From: Niebla homalea
Taxonomy: Eukaryota; Ascomycota; Lecanoromycetes; Lecanorales; Ramalinaceae
Assembly: GCA_019925105.1 (NCBI GenBank)
Contig: JAHGAU010000032.1
Span: 620,001-684,000 of the forward strand
DNA length: 64,000 bases
Direction: 5' to 3'
Numbering within the stretch: the first letter of the stretch is position 1; the number at the start of each line of letters is the position of its first letter. Below are positions 52,213 to 62,670 of the stretch, piece by piece. The notes under the pieces are model-generated. The model was not told where the DNA came from. It did not search any database and was given only the letters and a program-made list of their open reading frames with translations. Position numbers and translations under genes: made by a program.

Positions 52213-52799
52213 ATATAACCTTTATTATCGTAACGTTATAACCTTATTTACGTCTTTTTTTCCTTTATATTATTTCGTTATATTATTCTTATAATTCTTA
52301 GGAATACTTTAAGTCCGCCTTTGGCATTTACTGATTATATTTAAAGCTTTAATTAGTTTATTTAACCTAATATTAAACGCCCTTTTTACTTTTAACTTTA
52401 TTAATAATTTCTTTAATTATTTATTCCTTTTTGTTATTAATTAATTCAGGTACTTATATTATAGTTTCTGCCGTTTAATCGCCGGTATAAATATAATAAA
52501 ACTTTAAAAAAGAAATATAATTAATAAAGTAAATTTAATAAATAATAAGGAGGAATAAACGGTATATTTATATTTTAATTTTATTACTGATTTTAAAGGG
52601 TTTTATAAATCAGGTCGTAAACTTTCTATTTAATTATTTTAATTTAAGGTTTTTAATATTTAATATTATTAATTTATTAACGTTATATAATTTTACCTTA
52701 TATTTCTTATTATACGTTTTTTAAATCGATTTAATAATATAGCGTTATCGGACCGTTAATATTAATTAAATTTTGTATAATATTTTAACTTTATTTTTT

Positions 52800-53640
52800 A
52801 CTATAAATATCTTTTCTTTTATAAGTTTATCTTTAAGTTTAAAATAAATATTGAATTATAATTATATATCGTTATATAAAAAACTATAACTTAAAGTTAA
52901 ATATTTTAAGTTTATATAAGTAAATTTAGCTAAAAGGAATAATCTTATTTAATTCGTTTATTCGGAGTTAATAAAAATCCTTAAATATTATTTAAAACCT
53001 TAATTTTAACGTTTTATTTAATTATCCGTTTATAGGTAAAAAGCGGTATTTAGTTTATATTTTATCTTTACGTAATAATATATTAATCCTTAGAATTTAT
53101 TACTAAATAAAGACCCTTAATTAATTATAATTTTAATTAATATATTATACCGTAATATAATTTCTTTAAAGAAAAAATCCGTTAACGTAACGGTAGCGAT
53201 TTATTTTATAACGGGGAAGTATTTATATATTTTTATATATTTATTTATGATTATTAAAATTAAATTATAAATATTATTTTTAACCTTACTTATAAGTAAA
53301 TTAATAATAAAGTTTATATTAAGTTCTTTTAGGATACGGCCGGTTAAGGGAATAAAATAAGCTTATTATAAAGGTAATAACGTAATATTTTAATCCTTTA
53401 GTAAGTATTATACGTTTTAATATAATTATTAATTTAGGCCTTTAAACCGTTTTAATAATATTTATAGGTCAAAAACTTGTACGTTTTCTTAACTTTAAAG
53501 TGGCCCGTTAATAAATTATTATAATACTTATTAATCAGCTTTTTTTTAACCGCTTTATCGTAAGGGACGTATATATAACCCTTATAAGTAATAAGGTTAT
53601 TTAGATTAAATCTTTAAGTATTATTATAACCTTAATAAAA
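52800..53640 (-). pseudogene. Gypsy D integrase
   Basis: On the minus strand the zinc module reads TGHFKVKKTYKFL with the remaining His/Cys turned to Tyr (about 53480-53530). The core follows: LKELNINFIINL, where the family has MDFI, so the first Asp is Asn; LILIIINKYIKIYKYFPVIK for the ILVIVDRYTKM-x-x-Y-x-P block; IKIIIN-stop-GSLFSNKF, where ITDRGS is expected, so the second Asp is Asn; and a TER-type block read as IKR, so the Glu is Lys. All three catalytic acids are thus lost by G-to-A on the coding strand. The enzyme would have inserted element cDNA. It lies downstream of RT/RNase H as in Ty3/Gypsy. Confidence 0.85.
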
Positions 53641-53849
53641 ATACGTTAATATTACGTTATCGTCCTTAATCTTATATATAAACGTATCGTTAACCTATAG
53701 ATCCTTAATCCGTAATTTAATCGGCCTGCATTTTTTATAAGGCCCTTTAAGTAATTATTGAATCTTTTTTTACGGGATAATAATTTAAATATTTTTTAAA
53801 GTAAATAATAATTAATAATTAATAGTTACCGTCCGCCGGCGGTTTATTA

Positions 53850-54910
53850 ATTTATCGGATTAAAGTATAAGCTTATTTTATAAGGTAAATAATAAGGTAA
53901 TATTAAAAGGTAAAACTCTTTTATAGTTTAAACGTTTTAATAAAGGATTAATAAGGTTTATTTTACTTTAATAATAAAATATTTTAAAGTTATAATTAAT
54001 AAGTTTTAAGGCCTATTTAACTTAATATAAATTTAACGTTAATTACTTTATAAACCTCCGGAGGTTACTATAATCCGTTTATACTTAAATCGCTTTAAAA
54101 CTTTTTTAAATAATACCGTTATTACTTAAATACCACGACGATAATAAAAAGCTCTTAATTATATATTTAATAATTCTATTTAATAAAGGTTATTTTTCTG
54201 GATTAATATATAATTAAGCGTTAATAATCCTCCTTAAACTATTAAAATAAAATACTTACGATAATAAAATTGGATATATTAATCTTTATTTATACCCCCT
54301 ATTCTAAATTAAGATAACGGAGTAATAACGTGTTAATAAATATTTTACGGAGTTAACGGAACGTTATATTTACCGTATTATTTTATTTTAACGGGCCAGC
54401 TTTTTTCCCTTCCTTATTATCTTTAAATAAATTAATTAAAGGCTTAATTATCCTTAAATATTTATAAATAAAATAATAATAAAAATTTATAAAGCTTAAA
54501 AATACCTATACTTCCCGGTAGGTTTTTAAGGTAAGTTAATCCTTAATTATTTAAATACGCTTTTAATTTATTTAAATCCCTTTAATAAAAATAATAAACC
54601 TTAAGAATTCTACTTAAATAATATTAAATTAATACTTTTTAAAATTAACGTAAAGCTAAAATTAATAAAATTATTTAAAGACTTATTAAATATAACGTTA
54701 ATAATGCGCCGGATTCTTATTAAATATTAAAATATTATTTAAAGAAATTATATAAGTTATATTAATAAAATTAATAAAAGTATAATTAACATAAGCTTAA
54801 AAAATTGTTAAAATATTAATTAACTTAAACAGTATAATAAGATACTCAAAGTAATTATAATATATATAGAATACCGTTTTTTATTTATCGTCGGACTTAA
54901 TTTATAGTTA
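53850..54910 (-). pseudogene. Gypsy D reverse transcriptase and RNase H
   Basis: Minus-strand reading from about 54880: YFEYLIILFKLINILTIF aligns with the YLVMPFGL-x-NAPATFQ block. LNNILIF at about 54725-54742 corresponds to LDDILIFS, so the catalytic Asp pair is Asn-Asn. KNPAHY follows, then TLKTYREVQ-like and FINFYYYFIYKYLRIIKPLINL (about 54440-54510), the GF-x-NFYRRFI ... PLT-x-L connection. RNase H opens with INISNF for ETDASNF near 54270, again Asp to Asn. Upstream (54910-57056) should hold gag and protease, where I could not fix motifs. The reading gives strong family assignment despite the stops. Confidence 0.85.
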
Positions 54911-57056
54911 ATAATAAATATTTTTAAGGTTTAACTTAATAGACCGTTTAAAGTTATTTAACCGGTTAAGGGTCTTAATAATTAAAGGTAATAAGTATCG
55001 ATTTTTAATTATAACCGTATTTAATTTATGATAATTAATATAAAAATAAAGATTATTATTCTTCTTAAATATAAAAAGGATCGAAGTATTTACGGGCGAT
55101 ATTAAATAATAAATCCAACCTTAAATTATAATATCCTTAAGATACTATTAAAGCTCCGTTAACTTTATCCGAGATAAATTATATAAAGGATTATATAATA
55201 ATCCTTTATTATTTAAGTTTATAACGTAATCCTTTTATTTTAATTTAAGTAAAATATTAATTATATTATTAAAAAAGATATCTATATACTTACTTAATTC
55301 CTTTAAGACGTTTTAATTAATAAAGTCTTTTATAATATTTATACACGTTAAATTACTTTAAAAGTTTTATAATATTTTTTAACGCTTTATTATTACGTTT
55401 ATATAAACGATTATAAAGATTTTACTGGTCTTTATTAAACTTTAATTAAAATTATTAATATTATTAATCTATAACTTATAAAAATTAACCTTAAAACGTT
55501 ATTTATCCGTTGCCGGATTAATCGTTATTTATAAGGTATATAGAGTTAATAAACTAAGGATTACGTTTAGATTTTCTTAATTAATAATATAAAAGAGTAT
55601 TTTATAATCCTTTTTTTTATTTTTAATTATTAATTAAATAATATTATAATTAATAAACATTATAATAAAAGATCTACTTATTATTAAGAAAAGCGGTTTA
55701 CGGTAAAATAATAAAAGTTAACTATAAGTTTTATTAAACTATATATACTTATAAAATTAAATTTACTTAAGTTTTAATATTAATTAATATACTTAATAAT
55801 TAAGGATTATCTTAAAAACTTATTTAACCCTTAATAATAAAAGTTAAGTATATTTTTAATTATCTTTTAATTAGTTTTAACTTTAAGGCGTTACCGGAAC
55901 TTTATCGTTTTTTAACGTATTATTCTTTTTATAGGATTTTACGTTTATTATTAAGATTTTATTTTATAAAATAATAAAATAATTAGATATATAATAATTT
56001 TTTTATAATATATATAATATTTAACGTTCTTATTTATTTTAAGGGTAGCGTTAAAGTTTTTAAATATAATTTTACGTTTTTAACCGCGAAAATTAATTTT
56101 AATAAAAATATACGTTAACTTTAAACCGTTAAAATTAAATTCAAATATTTTATTTTTAAGGGATTTTCTGATTATTATTAATAGTATATTTTAAATTATT
56201 TTCTTATATAATTATTACCGTTATAATATCGTCCCGGGTTTTTAATACTTTATTAATTATAAGGATTTTAATTTTACGCTTTAATAAAAGCTTTATAAAA
56301 AATATATAAATATAAAATTTATTTAATAATAATAATAAGTTTTCTATTATAATTCTTAAAATATTACGCAATTATATTATTTTTTAATTAAAATATTATT
56401 TAATATCCTTCAATTATTTATAAAAAAAACCGGTAATTTTCCGGATTAATTATTAAGTTTAAAAGCTTATCCTTAAGCTTTTAATAATTTATTTTATTAA
56501 TTTCCTTATCCGGTAAGTTAAAGATTTTATAAAAAATAGATTTTACATAAAAAAATTATTTTTTTAATAAAGAAGTATTTAAAATAAAATATAAATTATC
56601 TTTTTAAATTAATAAATTATATTTAATATTTCTTTTTAAATTTATTTTAATATAACTTAAACTTTTCGGATAAAAAGACTTACTTTTACGGGGTAAAATA
56701 AAAGCCGCCGGTATTATATTATCGGTATAAAACTTAATAATAGGGTTAATATAAGGGAAAATCTTAAAACGTAAATTTTTATATTATGTATTAATATAAT
56801 TAAATATATACTTTTAATAAGTATAGTTCTTAATTTTAAGTTAATTAACTTTAAACTATAATTTTAAAAGTTAAATTTATTAAGCCGTAATATTATAATA
56901 ATATTTTATTACTTTAATTTACTTAATAATAATAAAAAGGTTCTTAATTAAAAAGTAAATATTATTTTCCGGTTTTAAGGTTTATTAAGTTAATTAAGTA
57001 TTTATTACGATAATAACGTTAAGTTTTCTCCTTAATAAAGAAAAAGAATTAAAATA

Positions 57057-57400
57057 TTAAATTAACTCCATTAACGATACGCCGGTAAAATTAATAAAGA
57101 TAAATATAAAAAACGTAACGTTATAATTTAAATACTTAAGTATTATTTTAATAAGTAAATTAATAATAAGATTAATTCTTAAAAAACTTAAAAAGAATTA
57201 AAATATAGTTTTTACTTAAAATAAAAATAATAATTATTCTGCTTTACGTTTATTAAGTTATAACTTATAAATAACGTATATTAAGGCCGTTATTAAGGTT
57301 TTTTATTAAGGCCCTTTATTAAGGCTTAACGGCCTACCTTAATATAACAGTATAGCGTACCACTATAACGCCAGCGCAGTGATGGCGCTAGCTACTAATA
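57057..57400 (-). repeat. 5' LTR of Gypsy D
   Basis: This is a 344 bp LTR. The outer 45 bases (about 57356-57400, with GCCAGCGCAGTGATGGCGCTAG) are intact, while the same positions in the other LTR are RIP-mutated (43667-43711). The inner end reads TATTAAATTAAC where the intact copy has TGTTAGACTGAC. Confidence 0.87.
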
Positions 57401-57405
57401 CCTTT

Positions 57406-59388
57406 TACGTTTTAAGTTAATTAGCCCTTTAATTATTATATTATAACTTATCTATTATTATAAGCGTTAATTCTATTTTTCCTTATTTCTTTAAAAAGCC
57501 TTTTTAATATAACGTAATATCCTTTTTTATTATTCTTTTAGATTTATATTATATTATTCTTATTTTTTTACACCTTAAAAGCTATTTTTTTAATTACTTT
57601 ATTAAGTATATAACCTAAGTTATTAAATAATATTCTTAATAAGTTATTTATAGCTTTATTTATTTTTCCTTTAATACATTTAATTTTAATATATAGTTTT
57701 TTAATTTATTTACCTATTTTACGAAAATATCCTTATAATAATTTACGTTTATAAACCTTATATAAGTAACTTATAATCTATATATATAATTAAAACTTCT
57801 TTTATATTTAATATATAAAAGAATTTCTCCTTAAATATTGATTGATTGATTGATTGATTCTTATTTATAGATATCGTAATTATATTCCGTTTTATTTATT
57901 ATATATAAGTTATAAATAAATGAAACGGTATAACCGTCTTAAATTTAAGTAATATAGTATCCGGCTCCGTACTTTAAGGTATCGGTATATATATAAATTA
58001 ATATTTTTAAATTTATTTAAATAAAGTTTTAATCCTTATTATTATATTTTATATAAATTAAAACGATATATTTTTTAATTTTTCTTATTTTTACTTTGTA
58101 TTTCCGATTAAACGGATAAATAGGTAAGTTATTTATATAAAATTTTTAATCTATTTTCTTATTATATGAACGGTATTTAAGAATCCTTTAACGTTTTTTA
58201 TATTTTACGGTACGGGATACTTAAGTATCTTTTTATACTTTTTAAGTTAATTTATATACGTTTTTCTACTTTATAGTTTTCTTTTAATACTTTAATTTTT
58301 ATTATATTAATTTTTAATTTATTAAATAATAACTTTAACTTTAATTATAGAATTTACAGAAAAAAATAATTTTTAAGAAAATAAATTACTTTTTTTATAT
58401 TTTATATATTTTAAAAATATTATTAAAATAAAAGGCTAAATTAATAGGGTTATATTCTTTTTAAGAATAAAGAAAGATAGCTTTAAGTTTAATCTAAGGA
58501 TAACTCTTAATATAATATTTATAAATTTAATAAAAATAAATAAAAATATATACGTTCTTTAAGGTATCTTTATTAATTATAATTTTTTAACATTTAATAT
58601 ATTAAAAATAAAATAATATCGGTTATTAAAATATTTTTCTATTACTTGATACTTATACTTTATATCCGCTTAAAACAAAGTTTTATATAATAAAACTTTT
58701 AATAAATTATATATTCTTTTTATTAACTTTGTATAAAATACGGGTAATATTTTATATATAAAGTAATAATTAAATATAAGTCGTAATTCGGTTTTTTTAA
58801 TAAGTACGGGGAATATATTTTATATATTTACTTATTTATCTATTTATATATATTTTTATATATATTTAACTTAATCTTTTATTATATAATTATTTTAAGT
58901 TATTACCTTTTATTATTTAATAACCTCTTATTAATAATTTTATATGACTTAATCCTTAATCTTAATATTATTGTATATAAAAATAAATCTATTATTAAGA
59001 TTTTATATAATTCTTTTATACTTATATTTTTATATACTTATAATATTTAAAGTATTTTAAGTTACGCTTAGTTATTTAAAATAACATCCTTTAATATAAT
59101 ATTTTCTTCCTTTATTTATATTTATAATTCTTTATTTAACTTTAAAGTATTAATTTTTCTTTTTATTTTTTTTTCATTTATTAAAAATTCAATTTATAAT
59201 AACTTTATTTTAATATTTATTTCTTTATTCTATAGTTTTAAAATTAATTTATCCGTTATTTCATATACGTATTTTTAATAGATTTAATAAGTATTATATT
59301 TATATTTTAATCGTCCTTAATAAGTTATTAAGTTATTTGATTCTTAAAATTATACTTTTTATAATAAGTAAATAATTCTTATTATTTT
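57406..59388 (-). mobile_element. Gypsy A3, RT/RNase H segment
   Basis: This resumes A3 from 43366. The reverse complement aligns with A1 from about 9862 down to 7885 and therefore carries the RT C-terminus and RNase H (about 57530-58620). It is cut at 59388 by Gypsy E. The gag part and 5' LTR of A3 are expected to the right of the window. An (AATC)n tract absent from A1 sits at about 57838-57860. Confidence 0.85.
57838..57860. repeat. (ATTG)n / (CAAT)n tract inside A3 RNase H
   Basis: Five to six copies of a 4 bp unit identical to the LINE/SINE tail unit occur where A1 has a non-repetitive TAATAATAACTATTAAT-like sequence near 9440. The total length differs by only about 4 bp, so local slippage is more likely than insertion of a tail-only retrocopy. 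Confidence 0.7.
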
Positions 59389-59880
59389 TGTTAAAGTGCA
59401 AGCCCCTCTGGGGTGGTTAAAAGGTAAAGGGTATATTACGTATAATTAAAGATATTGAAGTACAGAGGTGCAGGAGTGAAGGGGCCGAAGGCCCTGATAT
59501 ACCTAGTCGGTAACACTCCTGGGTAAAGGACTAACCCCGGGCTTGGCCGGGGTAGGCCCGGTAGGGCCCTTTCTTAAGCTACTAATAACCTTAAACCCTA
59601 ATATTACCCCCCCGCCCCCTAAGAAAGGCTCGCCCTTAAGCCTATAAGTACGCCAAGAAAGAAAAAAAATTTTAAACTTAAGATTACCCTTTTTACGTAT
59701 TATTGATTAACCGGGTAAATAATATAAGAATTATAGGGGTAATATCGTAGCGGTGGCCGGGTAACTGGTATAAATATATAGGGTAGGATCGTAGCGGTAG
59801 CTTTTATAATAGGCTTTAAAACGTGATTTTATCCGGGGGGTTCCGGGGTAAATATCGTTTTTTATGATTTATTCCCTTTT
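59389..59880 (-). repeat. Putative 3' LTR of Gypsy E
   Basis: The left end is TGTTAAAG. The first 270 bases hold palindromic GC-rich words (GCCCCTCTGGGG, GGGGCCGAAGGCCC, CCCGGGCTTGGCCGGGG). A partial duplication, ATCGTAGCGGT, occurs near 59743 and 59788. The right end is a guess, because the other LTR is not in the window. Confidence 0.45.
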
Positions 59881-60949
59881 TAAAATATTTTTTAAGCCTT
59901 TTTACCTTATATATTAAATTTACATTAATAAAAAGGCATATAGTCTATATAGGTAAATAATATTAATAATAATAATTTTAATAGCTTTAAGGGATTATAA
60001 AGCTGTCTTAAAGGGCCCTTAAGCTTAATAAAAACGTAATATATAGCTTATAATATCAAGTTTTATACCCGTAAAGATTATTATTTAACTTAAATATTTA
60101 AGATAACCCTTAAAAACTACTAAAAGTATAACGATATTAATTGGATTTCCGGGTTATAATCCGGGCTTATCCGGGTATTTTTATAAAAGGCTTTAATTAA
60201 TTTTTAAATATAAAGGAATTCTTTTATATTAATATAATATTAAGTATTATTTAAAAATAAGTTTATTTATTTCATTTTATATTATAACCTTTATCTTTGG
60301 TTAATACGCCGGGAATTAATAATTTTTTAAGCTTTTGTTCCTTAATACTTTTTTTATTTATAATAATGAGTTTTAAAAATAAATTAATTTATTTTAATAA
60401 AAATAAATTCTCTTTAACCGGAATACGGGTTAAATTACTTATATAGAAAATAAGGTAAACCCGGAAAATATTTAAAACGTTTAATTTATAAAAGGAATAA
60501 TATTATTTAAAGATAATATAAAGATTTAAGCATTTATAATTAAGCTTTTTATTAAACTAATTTATTATTAAATATTTAACGTTTACATAAACCTTATTAT
60601 TAATCTTAAACTTTATATCTTTATATTAATAACTAATTTATTTAAATGTTTTATTATAAGTCTTATTAAGATTAAAACGGGCCGTATTAAGAATTTTTTA
60701 TATAATTTTATTAATATCGGTAACTTCTTTAATTTAAAATTATTTACGGAGGGTAACGTATTTAATATTATTAAATTTAAATAATATTTTTAAACAAAAG
60801 CCCTTATTAAAATAAAAAGGTATTATTTTAATCGATTAATTTAAGTTACTATTATCCGTAAATTCTATTATTAATAATTATTATACTTAATTATCTTATA
60901 AATAATTTACGTAAGTTTGGAGTCCTTATTTTATTTTTTAATTTATTCT

Positions 60950-61560
60950 TTTAATTTACTTATTACTTTTAACGTAATAAGGAATTAAGGTTTAAAAGTT
61001 GATTTTAAATTATTATAATAAAAAACGGTATATTTTATTAATAAATTAAAGGCCGTAATCTAAAATAATATTATCCGGAAAACCGTAATACTTAAATATT
61101 TCCTTAATAAAGAATTAAGTTATCTTCTTAATAAAAATCTTTTCTTTTTTAACGTAATAAAGGATATAATATTAACCTTTAAATAATATATAAATTACGG
61201 TAAAAATAATAATTATGCCCTTATATTTAGGTAATCCGGTACTAAAATTAACTAAAAGATTAATTTATCTTTATTTCGGGATTTTTAATTAATAAAGTAA
61301 TTTTACGGGCTTTTATTATAAGATTTTAAATTAAAAGTAAATATTATAATTTAAAATATAACGGTTAATATCGTTTTATAAAGTAAATTAAAAAAAGTAC
61401 TAAGAAATAAATTTAATCGTATAATTCTGGCCGGGGTAATTATTAATTAATTTATTATAAGCATACTTTAAAATATCCGTAAGAAATAATATTAATACCT
61501 ATAATTTACCTTTATTAATAAGGATATTAAATTAAACCTTAATACGGATTAAAAATACGC
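60950..61560 (-). pseudogene. Gypsy E integrase
   Basis: On the minus strand, NKLINNYPGQNYTIKFIS-type sequence near 61430 parallels the H-x-G-x-x-x-T-x-x-x-I/L zinc module, with His/Cys to Tyr changes. NDINRYILNY and KPVKLLYPLKIPK follow. The core opens with LLVNFSTGLPKYKG, where the family has L-x-x-DFVTGLP, so the first Asp is Asn. Then come IIIIFTVIY and, near 61075, YYGFPDNIILDYG, matching GFPDDIISDRG, in which the second catalytic Asp is kept. The last catalytic Glu was not located. Lack of an open frame makes it inactive. Confidence 0.75.
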
Positions 61561-61829
61561 CTTGGAAATTGAAGAACTTATCCTTTATAATTACTTTCTT
61601 GAACTCCGTTAAGCCCTTATTAATACGGTTGGTTTTACAGATTTATTTATAAAACCTAAGGTTTTTGAATATTAAATAAGTTAATACCGGTATTTTTTCC
61701 CTTTTATTTAAAATTAAAAATTTTAAACGTTTAAAAAATAAAATAATTCAAAATTAATCCTTAACTTTATTATCGTTATTACCTTATAATCGATAATTGA
61801 GTATTTAAATAAAAGTATTAATTTTATTA

Positions 61830-62590
61830 TTTTATTTACCCGGGCGGTAAATAACCTTAAAATTAAACTTAAAAAGGATATTTAAATATTGAATTTAACG
61901 TTTAATAATTTTTTAACTTTTAATAAAGTATTTTAAGGCCTAATTATCGCTAAAAATCCGGAAGGGTTTCTTTATTATTTTTAATTTGGATTATTAATTC
62001 TTTAAATATTAAATAATAATAAAGAATTCCTTATTATAAATATTATAATTATATTTAATTAATAATATACTCTTAAAATAATAAGTTATTAATTATAACT
62101 TTTTAATTTTATTATATTAAGAAAAAATACTGCCGGAAACGTAATTTAAAGAGTCCGTCTTAAGGACCATTTCTTTTCATCGGGATTATAATAGGTTAAT
62201 ACGGGGGCCGTAATAAGGACTTCCTTAAATATAATATAAACCTTTTAATATTCCGGGGTTTATAAGAATAAAATTTCCTTTTTAATAAGTTTTAAGAAAA
62301 GCTTTATTATTTTAAAGAATTAAAAGATAAATCTTTAATAAAAATTATAGAAACCAATAAATCCTTAAAGGGCCTTAAGGTTAATAAAAACCGGCCAATT
62401 TTTAATCTTATTTACCTTATTAAGGTTTATTTTTAACCCGTTAATAATAAAAATAAAACTTAAAAACTTAATTTATTATATTTTAAATTTATATTTCCGG
62501 ATATTTACTTATAGGCTAATATTACGTAAACGCTTTAATATTAGGTATATAGAATAAGTATATTTTTTAAAAAATTACTATAAATAATAA
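61830..62590 (-). pseudogene. Gypsy E reverse transcriptase C-terminus and RNase H
   Basis: Minus-strand reading from about 62480: FLSFIFIINGLKINLNKVNKIKNWPV matches the GF-x-I...G...P-x-K-x-x-x-I-x-NWP-x-P connection. ALGFIGFYNFY-type and RFIF-stop-FFKIIKLFLKL follow (GF-x-NFYRRFI ... P-x-x-x-L). RNase H is seen at about 62220-61900: VLITAPVLTYYNPDE, then a decayed ETDSS block, then IIIFIIRNSLL and GFLAIIRP...LLKVKKLLN, matching YNKELLAII and the DNQALKYF...RQIQ region. The RT palm lies beyond 62670 and is not present. Confidence 0.78.
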
Positions 62591-62670
62591 TATTATTTAA
62601 ATAAGTTTAAATAAAGATATTTCAATAATTAAATAAAACCTTATTTATATATTATTAATATGATTAAGAA

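Larger units (their letters stand above)
43367..57400 (-). mobile_element. Gypsy D: complete minus-strand Ty3/Gypsy element with nested insertions
   Basis: LTRs of about 345 bp lie at 43367-43711 (3' LTR) and 57057-57400 (5' LTR). The outer ends are TGTTAG and CTAATA, an inverted pair apart from one C-to-T change. CCTTT is duplicated outside (43362-43366 and 57401-57405). On the minus strand RT/RNase H precedes integrase, the Ty3/Gypsy order. LINE copy 4 and the GC-rich foldback element are inserted; without them the element would be about 7.3 kb. A pyrimidine-rich tract just inside 43711 would be the polypurine tract on the coding strand. The element inserted in RNase H of Gypsy A3. Catalytic residues of RT and integrase are destroyed by RIP. 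Confidence 0.9.
59389..62670 (-). mobile_element. Gypsy E: 3' part of a minus-strand Ty3/Gypsy element
   Basis: It starts abruptly with TGTTAAAGTGCAAGCCCC next to A3 sequence, as an LTR outer end would. On the minus strand integrase (about 60950-61560) follows RT/RNase H (about 61830-62590), so this is a Ty3/Gypsy element read right to left. It is cut by LINE copy 5 at about 62670, so its 5' part, second LTR and target duplicate are outside the window. The putative 3' LTR (59389 to about 59880) has GC-rich, little-mutated outer 270 bases. Between 59880 and 60650 I see no gene, only AT-rich sequence. Confidence 0.75.
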
